A stretch of DNA of 64,000 nt from Bdellovibrio sp. (GCA_016187935.1 JACPIU010000037.1:62001-126000); one strand, 5' to 3'; shown: positions 27,774 through 35,728, counted from the first letter of the stretch. Numbers and translations are program-made. The notes: a model not told the origin generated them from the sequence alone.

Positions 27774-28619
27774 TTATAAGAGAAATTTACATGCGTCCAA
27801 TATTTGTAGGGGAACAATTTCCTTTTTGAGAGCCTTTCTTTCTTCTGTGGATTTTATGTAGTCCTCGCTCCACCACCAATCTATTTCCTGGCAGCCATCT
27901 CCCTCTGGCGAGGTCTGGACCTGACACTCAGGTGAATCACCGGGACAAGTCAATCGCACATGCAGATGCTCATGATGTCCCCACCAAGCACGCAGTTTAC
28001 GCGCCCATTGTCCGCCATTTTTTTCAGGATATTTTTGGCAGAAAAATTTTTTGATGGCAGGATTGACAAAGATTCGCTCAACTTCAGAATCTTCCGCGGC
28101 CATTATGAGCAGCTCTTCGATATCTGGAATCCAGTGAATATTGAGTTGACGATTCAGAGCATCTGGTTGATCCACTACCACTTGAATTGGCCACGAATCA
28201 CGCTGATCCAAGGGCAACTCTTGGGGGGGCAAGAGTTCAAACCATAAATCAACATCGAGCCCATTTTGATGGCTGCCATGGGCCCCATTGGAAAACATTC
28301 CTCCCCTTGGCATAGAAATATCTCCCACGGCTAAGGTCTTTTGATATTTATTGGCCACCTTTTTTCCAAGTCGTTCAATATAGGCAAGCATCTTGGGGTG
28401 CCCATAATACCGCCCGCGCGCCAGGGCCATCAATTGGTGGCCCTCGCCTGAAGGCGGTAACGCTACTCCTCCGGCCAAACAACCTCCCGAATAGGAGCCA
28501 ATAGATTTGGCAGCACCAGGAGAAGGGGTATGCACCTTTTCCCAGGGATTGTGTTGTGTACTTTTTTGAAGAGCACAGCTCATCAGCAGAGCGAAAATGA
28601 TGAGCTTCCATCGCCACAT
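27774..28619 (-). CDS. mepA: Penicillin-insensitive murein endopeptidase MepA
   Basis: A 281-residue zinc peptidase of the LAS/M74 group that cuts D-Ala-mDAP crosslinks in peptidoglycan. The family segments are present: SYSGGCLAGGVALP near residue 45, ISMPRGGMFSNGAHGSHQNGLDVDLW split across 105-130 (metal His and Asp) and RAWWGHHEHLHVRLTCP near 210-226. The N-terminus has a lipobox-like LMSC at 12-15, so it may be a lipoprotein, which is not the E. coli arrangement. It starts 39 nt upstream of lgt on the same strand. A hairpin with a T5 run lies in its leader. Confidence 0.93.
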   Translation of the reverse strand: MWRWKLIIFALLMSCALQKSTQHNPWEKVHTPSPGAAKSIGSYSGGCLAGGVALPPSGEGHQLMALARGRYYGHPKMLAYIERLGKKVANKYQKTLAVGDISMPRGGMFSNGAHGSHQNGLDVDLWFELLPPQELPLDQRDSWPIQVVVDQPDALNRQLNIHWIPDIEELLIMAAEDSEVERIFVNPAIKKFFCQKYPEKNGGQWARKLRAWWGHHEHLHVRLTCPGDSPECQVQTSPEGDGCQEIDWWWSEDYIKSTEERKALKKEIVPLQILDACKFLL

Positions 28620-28655
28620 TATTGTTTACCTCTAAGCGTAAAAGTTTTGTAAAAA

Positions 28656-28684
28656 GGGCCCAAGCCAATCGTTGGCACTGGCCC
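28656..28684 (-). promoter_or_regulatory. Terminator-like hairpin in the mepA leader
   Basis: On the minus strand GGGCC/GGCCC outer arms (28684-28680 with 28660-28656) enclose GCCAA/TTGGC inner arms separated by 3-nt internal loops and a CGA apical loop, followed by TTTTT. It lies 37 nt before the mepA start in the mepA/hemolysin III divergent region, so it could attenuate mepA transcripts or be an operator. Confidence 0.45.
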
Positions 28685-28704
28685 AATAGTGTAAAACTAA
28701 TCTA

Positions 28705-29361
28705 ATGAGAAAACCAAAACTTTTGAACATTTTGCGGGAACCTTTTAGCGGACTATCACATTTATCTGGAGCCTTTCTCTCTGTCATTGGTCTGTTTGCC
28801 TTGATGCAGTCAGCACAGCTTAAGGGAAGCTTGCAACATCAAGTCTCTTTTAGCATCTTTGGTTGCAGTTTAATTTTAATGTACCTGGCAAGTGGACTTT
28901 ACCATTCCCTACCTTTGAGTGAGAAAGGAATTAAATTTCTTCGCCGAATTGATCATATGGCGATTTTTGTTTTAATCGCTGGCTCATACACTCCCTTCTG
29001 CCTGGTACCTTTAGGCGAAAGCAATGGGCCTTTTTATTTTATTGCGGCCTGGTCCTTTGCCTTAGTTGGAATTGTCACAAAACTTTTTTGGCTTGAAGCC
29101 CCTCGTTGGCTAACTGTCGCCATGTACTTGGGAATGGGGTGGATTTCTCTCCCCTTGGCCTTTCCCTTGAGTAAAGTTGTCGATCCATGGTGCCTCTATT
29201 GGATCGCCATTGGAGGACTTTTCTTCACTAGTGGTGCAGTCATCTATGCGACAAAAAGACCAAATCCTTTTCCTGGCATTTTTGGATTTCACGAAATTTG
29301 GCACCTCTTTGTTATGGCCGGAACTTTTTCACATTTTTGGGCCATCTATCATTATCTCTAG
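28705..29361 (+). CDS. Hemolysin III family membrane protein (PAQR/TrhA)
   Basis: A 218-residue protein with seven hydrophobic segments. Family motifs are visible: EPFSGLSHLSGAF near the N-terminus, ASGLYHSLP near 70, RIDHMAIFVLIAGSYTPF near 92, and GFHEIWHLFVMAGTFSHF near 195, giving the Ser/His/Asp/His metal site of the PAQR fold. Bacterial members influence membrane-lipid fluidity; true haemolysis is usually not their job. Divergent from mepA. Confidence 0.92.
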   Translation: MRKPKLLNILREPFSGLSHLSGAFLSVIGLFALMQSAQLKGSLQHQVSFSIFGCSLILMYLASGLYHSLPLSEKGIKFLRRIDHMAIFVLIAGSYTPFCLVPLGESNGPFYFIAAWSFALVGIVTKLFWLEAPRWLTVAMYLGMGWISLPLAFPLSKVVDPWCLYWIAIGGLFFTSGAVIYATKRPNPFPGIFGFHEIWHLFVMAGTFSHFWAIYHYL

Positions 29362-29395
29362 ACAATTCTTGTAATCTTAAGCTAGCGTTTTTCCC

Positions 29396-29884
29396 ATGCT
29401 TAAATTGCTCGTATTAATCGTCATGTTGTTGTCCTCCATGGCACAGGCCGGAGTCGGCATTGCTTCTGGTTTTTCCGCCGTTACGGGCGGTCGAACAATT
29501 CCCCTTTTGTATGCCAGCGGTGAATCAAACGAATATGCCGTAACCGGCTATGGTGTGGGAGTGAATACTTCGGTGTACTACCATTCGGGATACATGGCGA
29601 GCTTGTTTAAGAAATATAAACCATCTGGTGATTTCATTTCTGGCGGCCTCGATGCCGGACTTGGTTGGGGCTTTTATTACTACAAAATTGGTTTTAAATC
29701 CTCGTCCTCGGCCACTCTGGAAGAAAAGAGTGCCACCGCAACCGGCCCGGCCTTACGGGTTCTTTGGAACCTCGCTCCCCCGGTATTCATTGGCTTGGAG
29801 GGAATGTACGGACTTCGTGGTCTCAACTGGGTTCTTCTCAGCACTCAAGATATCGTGAGCATTCTATTGGGGGTACGGTTTTGA
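29396..29884 (+). CDS. Small exported protein, beta-barrel-like
   Basis: A 162-residue protein with signal peptide ending AQA (about residue 18). The mature part is rich in glycine, tyrosine and alternating hydrophobic strands and ends in phenylalanine (LLGVRF), as small outer-membrane barrels do. Family not recognised. No clear Shine-Dalgarno. Its TGA overlaps the TTG start of the next gene (TTGA), making it the first of three probably co-translated exported proteins. Confidence 0.72.
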   Translation: MLKLLVLIVMLLSSMAQAGVGIASGFSAVTGGRTIPLLYASGESNEYAVTGYGVGVNTSVYYHSGYMASLFKKYKPSGDFISGGLDAGLGWGFYYYKIGFKSSSSATLEEKSATATGPALRVLWNLAPPVFIGLEGMYGLRGLNWVLLSTQDIVSILLGVRF

Positions 29885-30273
29885 AAAAACTCACCCTTAT
29901 TATAATACTTACGTTGCTCATAACTCCCAGCTATGGCGCTACCACCCGTAACCAGGCTTCACTCGGGCACATTTTTGCCGCCACTGGCGCGCTCTATGGA
30001 CTCGGTTCCGTGCGCTTGGGCCATCATACCTGGGAAGGCGGTCTGGTTAATTCCAATTCACTGGGAATAGTGAAACTGCTTAACATAGGAAGCCTGTATT
30101 TTGGCTTTGGTTTTGTCGCTGTCGGTGGCACGGAGTTAGGATTTTATGCTTCCACTGGTGTGGAATTTTGGAATTTCAGTATTATCAACTTTCGTGCCGA
30201 AGCTAACGCTACCACCTCATACAAAAATACTGCCCAAGGAGAATTACTCCTCGGTTTATCATGTAACTTTTAG
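29881..30273 (+). CDS. Small exported protein, beta-barrel-like, coupled to the upstream gene
   Basis: A 130-residue protein started at TTG 29881, which gives a clean signal peptide (MKKLTLIIILTLLITPSYG) and overlaps the previous stop by 4 nt; GGGGGT lies just upstream. Longer frames from further upstream would run inside the previous gene. The mature part has glycine- and aromatic-rich strands and ends in phenylalanine (LSCNF). Like its neighbour it may be a small outer-membrane protein. No family recognised. Confidence 0.68.
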   Translation: MKKLTLIIILTLLITPSYGATTRNQASLGHIFAATGALYGLGSVRLGHHTWEGGLVNSNSLGIVKLLNIGSLYFGFGFVAVGGTELGFYASTGVEFWNFSIINFRAEANATTSYKNTAQGELLLGLSCNF

Positions 30274-30281
30274 GGCCTGCT

Positions 30282-30905
30282 ATGAAGATAATTTTATTCA
30301 ACATGCTCTTTTTAATGACCCTTGGCTTTCGCACTTCACAAGGTGGAATCACCTGGAATGTCTCGGTCGATGATCCCTTTGTCTTTGTTAAAATTTGCGA
30401 CCCCGATAAATCAATGACCAACAATTTGCCCAGTTCTGATACTCTGGGCGCAGCAACTCTAACCAAAAGTGTGATTGTTCAATCTATTATGGACGATATC
30501 AATAATTTGGAAACATCCTATTTAGTCATGGCGTTGTATTTCGATGGAGTACCTGAAAAACGTACGATTGATCTTTGTTCGGGTTCTTCTGGAGCTTTAG
30601 GCGCCGGGGGGCATGCCCAATATGAAACCGAGGATTCTAAAATCACCTCATGTACCATTAAAATTGATCCTGACAAAGATGGAGATGCCAAGGATTGGAT
30701 GAGAACAGTGGCCCACGAAATTGGACACTGCTTAGGTCTCATGCATCCCCAAGATTCAATTCATGCTATAATGAGCTATTTTAGTGATGTCGATTTGATA
30801 CGCTATCAAATTGATGACCTTATGGGGATTTCTTTTCTCTACCCCTCACCGAATTATGACTTAAAAGAAAGTGCGACTTTTGGCCTTAAGTGCTCGACAA
30901 AGTAG
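30282..30905 (+). CDS. Exported matrixin-like zinc metalloprotease
   Basis: A 207-residue exported protease. After an N-terminal signal peptide (about 22 residues) the metzincin zinc motif HEIGHCLGLMHP lies at residues 145-156 (H145, E146, H149, H155), followed by a Met-turn candidate IMSYF near 163. This places it with family M10/M57-like matrixins. No C-terminal haemopexin or RTX repeats. It is third in a run of small exported proteins (8 nt after the second), so the two small barrel-like proteins could be partners; that is inference. The 3' end overlaps the convergent DTW gene remnant by 20 nt. Confidence 0.85.
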   Translation: MKIILFNMLFLMTLGFRTSQGGITWNVSVDDPFVFVKICDPDKSMTNNLPSSDTLGAATLTKSVIVQSIMDDINNLETSYLVMALYFDGVPEKRTIDLCSGSSGALGAGGHAQYETEDSKITSCTIKIDPDKDGDAKDWMRTVAHEIGHCLGLMHPQDSIHAIMSYFSDVDLIRYQIDDLMGISFLYPSPNYDLKESATFGLKCSTK

Positions 30906-31174
30906 GATAGTTTTTCTTTTCAAAACAGATTTTTCTTTCCTGCCATTTCTTGGGATAAGTTCTCATACTGGGGTCTTTGTAACCCTTGGTTCTTGCTGTT
31001 CGATAACTTTTTTTATTTGGATCGAGGGCACAGGCAATTTGGTATTGAACCAATTTCTCCAACATTTCCAATAAAATATTATGTCGGCCGCCCAGTCTTT
31101 CGTGATTCCATCGATCCAGACAATCGAATAATTCAAAAATTGATTCAATCGTAGAAAAGACAATTTGAGAGTGG
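30886..31174 (-). pseudogene. C-terminal part of the DTW-domain gene in a shifted frame
   Basis: In another frame than the gene at 31145-31687, the translation continues with HSQIVFSTIESIFELFDCLD and a helical segment with ACALDPNKKSY. This is what the DTW family has after its S-x-Y/F-x-I-R segment (TxE then a long helix). It ends at 30886, overlapping the protease gene tail to tail. It has no start of its own where the homology begins. It is the 3' part of one gene broken by a single frameshift (one extra or two missing bases around 31171-31176). Confidence 0.6.
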
Positions 31175-31687
31175 TTGTTGCTTAATCGCAAAACGCGATA
31201 CTTTGGAGTTATCAAAACTAACTCTCGGCAGTGGATGCAGGACCTCACTTTCGCGCATCATGGTCTTGGCACAGGGCCAAGTACCATCGATAACAAAAAA
31301 TAATGGCCTTTGATACGATAGTTGATGAAAAGGCAAAGGCCCGTGAGAAAGATTATGAGCACCTTCACCGGGATAAAGCAGAATTGGAAAATACTGTTTG
31401 TCATTCAATATTTGCTGAACTTCTGGGTTTTGGGAAAAATTCACCCCAACTATAATTTTAGACTGGACACAACACAAATTGGCCAATCTTCCAGTCCCCA
31501 CCTTTTCCTTGCGCGCTTCCTTCGGGTGCATCAGAATTCTCAGCGATGATTGAGATTCAAAAGGTACAATACTGTCACAAAAACAACAGCTATGAGGGCG
31601 AAGACACTTAACACACACAGTTCTACCTGCCATTTCAGGTAGTGTGAGCAAGGTCTGCTTGCGAAGTAAATATTCTTGTTTGGTCAC
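31145..31687 (-). CDS. DTW-domain tRNA-uridine aminocarboxypropyltransferase (TapT-like), frameshifted
   Basis: A 180-codon frame with the TapT/YfiP plan: zinc-type cysteines CVKCLRPHSCCFC (about 25-37), LRILMHPKEARK near 50 and the catalytic DTW-type motif as IDGTWPCAKTM near 138. The enzyme makes acp3U47 in tRNA. The frame ends abruptly at SNCLFYD, whereas the expected continuation lies in another frame down to 30886. The start is GTG, overlapping the bioY stop (GTGA), so both are co-translated. Either a recent mutation, a sequencing error or programmed frameshifting. Confidence 0.78.
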   Translation of the reverse strand: MTKQEYLLRKQTLLTLPEMAGRTVCVKCLRPHSCCFCDSIVPFESQSSLRILMHPKEARKEKVGTGRLANLCCVQSKIIVGVNFSQNPEVQQILNDKQYFPILLYPGEGAHNLSHGPLPFHQLSYQRPLFFVIDGTWPCAKTMMRESEVLHPLPRVSFDNSKVSRFAIKQQPLSNCLFYD

Positions 31688-32256
31688 TGTTTAATTTTTC
31701 TACTCAAAGTACTAACAACAGAGGCGGCAGCAAAACTTTTAATCAAATCTCCGGGAATAAAAGGTAAAAGCCCTGTGACCAAGAGTGCTTTGGCCGGTAC
31801 GAAAAAAGAAAGACCTATGAGACCGCAGGAAAAAATTATGCAACTTCCCACCAAGCAGCAAGCGAAAGCACTTTTGATCGTTTTGGCATAACCTTTATCG
31901 GCAAGATGACCAACGACACCACAGGCAATAAACATCCCCAATAAATATCCAATAGTCGGGCCAAAGATCAGTCCACTTTTTCCGAGTGCAAAAAATGGCA
32001 ATCCCAAGGCCCCTTCAGAAAGGTAAAGAGCAAAACTGGCCAAAGCACGCTTGCGCCCCCATCCAAGGGCGAGTACCGCCACACCAAAAGTTTGCCCTGT
32101 AATCGGAACAGGAGTAAAGGGAAGGACGAAGGAGACTTGTGCGAGCAAGGCCAAAAGCAAAGAACCGCCAATGACCACGAGAACGTTTAATAAAACGCGC
32201 CTGTGATGACCACTAATCAAGAATGGTATAACAGCTTGACTCTGAATCTGATTCAT
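31684..32256 (-). CDS. bioY: Biotin transporter BioY (ECF S-component)
   Basis: A 190-residue membrane protein with about six hydrophobic helices that binds biotin in energy-coupling-factor transporters. Typical segments: VPFTPVPITGQT-type stretch (LPFTPVPITGQTFGV near 45), ALYLSEGALGLPFFA near 78, GPTIGYLLGM near 100 and FIPGDLIKS near 167. The start ATG at 32256 has GGGAGG upstream; a TTG 12 nt earlier is unlikely. No EcfA/EcfT genes are near, so it is a solitary S-component. Overlaps the DTW gene by 4 nt. Confidence 0.93.
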   Translation of the reverse strand: MNQIQSQAVIPFLISGHHRRVLLNVLVVIGGSLLLALLAQVSFVLPFTPVPITGQTFGVAVLALGWGRKRALASFALYLSEGALGLPFFALGKSGLIFGPTIGYLLGMFIACGVVGHLADKGYAKTIKSAFACCLVGSCIIFSCGLIGLSFFVPAKALLVTGLLPFIPGDLIKSFAAASVVSTLSRKIKQ

Positions 32257-32324
32257 CACTCCTCCCAATATATTTTTGGGGCAGAGTGTAGCATCAAAAT
32301 CACTTTCCGATCAAGCGGCAAAAA

Positions 32325-32804
32325 TCAGAGCAATTTTTCAATATCTGGACGAAGTTTTCGCGGGGATGTTTGAGGCGCATAGCGGGCCACCACCTCTCCC
32401 TTCCTGTCGATCAAAAATTTAGTAAAATTCCACTTGACTGCATCGGTCCCAAAAAGCCCGGACTGATGGGATTTCAGATACGCGTAAAGAGGATGAGTGT
32501 GCTCGCCATTAACATCTATCTTGGCAAACAAAGGGAACGTAACATCGTAACGAGTTTGACAAAAAGTTTGGATTTCTTTTTCTGTGCCAGGTTCTTGTGA
32601 GCCAAACTGATTGCAGGGAAACCCCAAAACAACTAGACCTCTCTCTTTGAGAGATTGATAGAGTTCTTCTAAACCCTCATACTGTGGTGTAAAGCCACAA
32701 CCACTGGCAACATTCACCACTAGCAGAACTTTACCCTGATATTTTTCTAATGTAATTTCTTTGCCCTCAATAGTTTTTAGCGGAATCGAATAAATATCAG
32801 TCAT
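32325..32804 (-). CDS. Glutathione peroxidase family protein (BtuE-like)
   Basis: A 159-residue thioredoxin-fold thiol peroxidase reducing hydroperoxides. The active site is Cys36 (cysteine, not selenocysteine) in NVASGCGFTPQ, with Q66 in FPCNQFGSQEPG and the WNFTKFL segment near 120 completing the tetrad. A second Cys in the FPCNQF motif and one in TFCQ suggest a thioredoxin-dependent cycle. ATG at 32804 chosen for its AAGGAGA Shine-Dalgarno rather than the frame extension 7 codons upstream. Confidence 0.93.
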   Translation of the reverse strand: MTDIYSIPLKTIEGKEITLEKYQGKVLLVVNVASGCGFTPQYEGLEELYQSLKERGLVVLGFPCNQFGSQEPGTEKEIQTFCQTRYDVTFPLFAKIDVNGEHTHPLYAYLKSHQSGLFGTDAVKWNFTKFLIDRKGEVVARYAPQTSPRKLRPDIEKLL

Positions 32805-32838
32805 AATTTCTCCTTCTCCAAGCATTAATTATAACTCT

Positions 32839-32862
32839 TCGGATGTTATTTCGGATGTTATT
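32839..32862. repeat. Exact tandem 12-bp duplication in an intergenic spacer
   Basis: TCGGATGTTATT occurs twice back to back at 32839-32850 and 32851-32862 between the divergent gpx and hypothetical membrane-protein genes. No T-run or hairpin. It may be simple slippage; nothing shows a regulatory role. Confidence 0.75.
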
Positions 32863-32928
32863 TTCCTTTGTAAAATTGCGCTTCATGTTCTACATCATAT
32901 GGACGGCCTAATCTTGGAGTATGAGTTA

Positions 32929-33393
32929 ATGGCAAAGTTATTTTTCAAAGGTCTGGTCATTTTTTGTATTTTGCTTGTGACCACTTTTCTCATGATGGAT
33001 GTCTTCCGTGCTGAGTTTGGGGAAGTTGATTTTTTTACCCGCCATGGCGTTTTTTTTCTTTTGTTCATCACTCTCTTTCCACGCTTAACCTTACTCTTTT
33101 CCTCTGTGCCTTTTGGCGCCTTTTTATGGTGGTTGGGATTTATTTTTTGTCCCAGAATCCTGGTGGCATGTTTGGCCACCATCACGTATTTTCGCACAAA
33201 CCCAATTTTAGTAGTTATCAGTTGGTTGGTGGCCATTTCGGGCGAGACGGCAGAGAAGTATGGAATTGGCAGACAGCGTTTTCACTTTAAAATTTGGCAT
33301 CCAAATATGAGACAGCATTCGAGTGGATACACCCCGCCCAAAAAAGATCAGCACGGGAATGATGCCATCGAAGCTGAATACAAAAAATTGTAA
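32929..33393 (+). CDS. Hypothetical membrane protein
   Basis: A 154-residue protein started at ATG 32929, behind a TTGGAG Shine-Dalgarno; the ATG ten codons earlier lacks one. Three or four hydrophobic helices lie between about 5 and 105 (including FFKGLVIFCILLVTTFLMM and RILVACLATITYF), then a polar tail with IWHPNMRQHSSGYTPPKKD and acidic end. No family recognised. Antisense frames here are Lys/Arg-rich shadows. Confidence 0.7.
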   Translation: MAKLFFKGLVIFCILLVTTFLMMDVFRAEFGEVDFFTRHGVFFLLFITLFPRLTLLFSSVPFGAFLWWLGFIFCPRILVACLATITYFRTNPILVVISWLVAISGETAEKYGIGRQRFHFKIWHPNMRQHSSGYTPPKKDQHGNDAIEAEYKKL

Positions 33394-33474
33394 GGAGAAG
33401 CTGCCGGTCTATCGTCCGCTCTCGGCTCCTGTCTCCGTGGGCATACTAGAACTATACATCCTGGATATAAAAAA

Positions 33475-33492
33475 AGGCCGCCGAAGCGACCT
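33475..33492 (-). terminator. Rho-independent terminator of the RRM protein gene
   Basis: On the minus strand AGGTCGC pairs with GCGGCCT (one T-G wobble) around a UUCG tetraloop, followed by seven T. It lies 30 nt after the stop of the gene at 33523. Confidence 0.85.
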
Positions 33493-33522
33493 TTCTCTGA
33501 GTTGATAATTTCAACAAAAGGA

Positions 33523-33849
33523 TTAACGACGACCGCCGCCAAATCCACCGCGATTTCCACCGCCACGATGACTACCGCCACCGCCGCGATTATCACGAGG
33601 TTCCATTGGACGTGCCTCGTTTACGGTCATAGCACGACCTTCGTATTCGGTGCCATTGAATTTTGCAATGGCGTCAGTGGCCTCTGCATCAGAAGACATT
33701 TCTACGAAACCGAAGCCTTTGCTTCGTCCTGAATCGCGATCGGTAATGATCTTGGCCGATTCAACAGTTCCACACTGAGAGAATGCCTCAGTTAGAGCTT
33801 GTTCCGTAGCAGAAAATGGCAGATTGCCAACGTACAGTTTTTTACCCAT
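33523..33849 (-). CDS. Glycine-rich RRM RNA-binding protein
   Basis: A 108-residue protein: one RNA-recognition motif (about 2-80) with RNP2 LYVGNLPF and RNP1 KGFGFVEM, and a Gly/Arg-rich tail (GGGGSHRGGGNRGGFGGG-type, 88-108). Such proteins bind single-stranded RNA and in bacteria are often induced by cold. ATG behind a perfect AAGGAGG. Upstream lies a leader with a 9-bp long-range stem, downstream a strong UUCG terminator, so it is a monocistronic, probably abundant transcript. Confidence 0.93.
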   Translation of the reverse strand: MGKKLYVGNLPFSATEQALTEAFSQCGTVESAKIITDRDSGRSKGFGFVEMSSDAEATDAIAKFNGTEYEGRAMTVNEARPMEPRDNRGGGGSHRGGGNRGGFGGGRR

Positions 33850-33865
33850 AAAACCTCCTTAAGGC

Positions 33866-33942
33866 AGGGTGCCGCAAAAGAGATTCAGGGCCCTATGCTT
33901 ACGAACTCTTGGAGCGACAGACAAAACTAACGCCGGCACCCT
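33866..33942 (-). promoter_or_regulatory. Long-range inverted repeat in the RRM gene leader
   Basis: On the minus strand AGGGTGCCG (33942-33934) and CGGCACCCT (33874-33866) are exact complements 59 nt apart. The second arm ends 6 nt before the Shine-Dalgarno. A folded leader beside the ribosome-binding site suggests a structured, possibly temperature-responsive 5' UTR; inference. Confidence 0.45.
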
Positions 33943-34036
33943 ACCACATCTATTTTATGAAAGCACGCGTAATTTTTGCAAATTTGATCAAAAGGGTCCA
34001 TGATTGCAGGGTTTTAGCTAACACAAGGAAAATATA

Positions 34037-35071
34037 ATGGAATTGCTCAAAGAATTATGCCAGGCCCCAGGTATTCCCGGCCGTGAACAACCCATCATCG
34101 ACATCATGCTGCGTGAACTCAAAAAGAACTGCGATAGCGTTCAAATTGACAATCTAGGCAATGTTATTGGAATTAAAAAATCTGCCAAAAAAGATGCCAA
34201 AACCGTCATGATTTCCGGGCATATGGATGAGATTGGATTCGTTGTTTCTTATATTGAAAAAAGTGGCCATATCCGCTTCTGTCCTCGCGGAGGGCATGTT
34301 CCTCGCGTGCTCCTTTCCCAGCGAGTGAAAATTTATGGCAAAAAGATTTTGACCGGTATAGTGGAAGCCAGTCCGGCTTTTCTAAACCGTGACGATATGA
34401 ATAAGGCGCCTGAATTTAAAAACATGCACATTGATGTAGGCCTGGGACAAAAGGAACTCCAAAAAATAGTTGAAGTGGGAGATGCCATTGTGATGGAAGG
34501 CGCTTGGATCGAGCAAGGGAATATGATTATCTCCAAAGCTTTTGATAATAGAATTGGCTGTTATTTGGTGCTTGAAACCATGAAACAATTGCAAAAGAAA
34601 AAACTCAACGTCAATGTTCTTGCTTTAGGTTCAAGCCAGGAAGAAGTTGGTACACGCGGTGCCAGTGTGGCGGCCCGCAATTTCTCACCCGACATCGGGA
34701 TTGCTCTTGATGTCACGGCGGCCTTTGATACCCCAGGCGTCCCCGATGCCCAGCAAGTGACCAAGTTAGGAGAAGGGGCGGCGATCAAAATTAATGATCA
34801 GGCGTCCATTTCAAATCATGGCATGGTGAGTTTTTTAAAAGCATTGGCAACGAAGAATAAAATCAAATTTCAGATGGAAATTCTACCTTTCGGCGGCACT
34901 GATGCCCATGCCATGCAGATTCTTGGTGGAGGAGCAGTGTGCACCATCTCAATTCCCACTCGATATGTGCACTCCCCCAGTGAGATGTTGCATAAAAAAG
35001 ACGTTAAAGCAGCCGTCGATCTTTTGGTGAAATTTTTAGAGAACGCCGATAAATGTAAATTGGAATTCTAA
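34037..35071 (+). CDS. M42-family metallo-aminopeptidase
   Basis: A 344-residue dinuclear-metal peptidase of the M42 (glutamyl aminopeptidase/TET, 'endoglucanase M') family that degrades short peptides in large oligomers. All ligands are visible: H62 and D64 in SGHMDEIGF, D170 in KAFDNRIG, E202 and E203 in QEEVGTRGA, D225 in ALDVT and H312 in RYVHSPSEM. No signal peptide, so cytoplasmic. Convergent with the PilZ-like gene. Confidence 0.93.
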   Translation: MELLKELCQAPGIPGREQPIIDIMLRELKKNCDSVQIDNLGNVIGIKKSAKKDAKTVMISGHMDEIGFVVSYIEKSGHIRFCPRGGHVPRVLLSQRVKIYGKKILTGIVEASPAFLNRDDMNKAPEFKNMHIDVGLGQKELQKIVEVGDAIVMEGAWIEQGNMIISKAFDNRIGCYLVLETMKQLQKKKLNVNVLALGSSQEEVGTRGASVAARNFSPDIGIALDVTAAFDTPGVPDAQQVTKLGEGAAIKINDQASISNHGMVSFLKALATKNKIKFQMEILPFGGTDAHAMQILGGGAVCTISIPTRYVHSPSEMLHKKDVKAAVDLLVKFLENADKCKLEF

Positions 35072-35077
35072 TCTGCC

Positions 35078-35728
35078 TCAATCAACCAGATGCAAATGCG
35101 GAGTCTCTTCCAATAACTGGATACCAACACGAAAGAATTTGCCAATTTTATAATTGGCATCAAGATGGTTAACCACATATTTGATTTCAGCGGTTTTCCG
35201 ATCACTCTCATCACCGAAGGTAATAAACTCAATGGTCTTGGCATTGATAAAACGATTGCGTTCCTCACTGGTAATACGAAAACAGGCACCACCCTTCGAA
35301 AAGTTGAGCAATGGTTTTTCATACACCGTATCATCCATGGAATTCAGCACTTTAAATTTAACCACCATATTACTGGAAGGATCATGCCTCTCTTCCGAGC
35401 GCCCTTCTTGAGACATAATCAATGATGGAAGCTCAACTTCCATGGCAAAGCGGGAATGGAAGAGAATCCGTGACTTAAAAATAATCACTTTTCCCTTCTC
35501 ATAAAAATAAATCGGATGCCTGGAATTGAAATTAAAATTTTTACCTCGCATGGGTAAAAATTTGAGCAAGCCATTATAAGAAACAACACGATTCAGCTCG
35601 GCCCTTTGATAGATTCGATTACTCATTATATTTTGCCAAAGTGAAATTTCGCCTCTCTTTTGTAATCCCAGGAAAATTTGCTTTAAGTAAAATATACGTG
35701 TTTCTTCTCTAAAAGGCGGCAAATCCAT
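35078..35728 (-). CDS. PilZ-like domain protein
   Basis: A 216-residue soluble protein. The C-terminal part (about 105-210) has NFSKGGACFRI, which fits the N/D-x-S-x-x-G motif of PilZ c-di-GMP receptors, and beta-strands around it, but the preceding RxxxR is not clear (SEERHDPSSN). The N-terminal 100 residues are a helical and beta region of unknown family. If it binds c-di-GMP this is not provable from the sequence. Isolated gene, 6 nt from the convergent M42 stop. Confidence 0.6.
   Translation of the reverse strand: MDLPPFREETRIFYLKQIFLGLQKRGEISLWQNIMSNRIYQRAELNRVVSYNGLLKFLPMRGKNFNFNSRHPIYFYEKGKVIIFKSRILFHSRFAMEVELPSLIMSQEGRSEERHDPSSNMVVKFKVLNSMDDTVYEKPLLNFSKGGACFRITSEERNRFINAKTIEFITFGDESDRKTAEIKYVVNHLDANYKIGKFFRVGIQLLEETPHLHLVD

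Noticed and set aside
32895-33236. A 113-codon minus-strand frame rich in Lys and Arg
   Set aside because: It lies antisense to the hypothetical membrane protein at 32929; the basic composition is what the opposite strand of Phe/Leu-rich membrane codons gives, and it has no Shine-Dalgarno.
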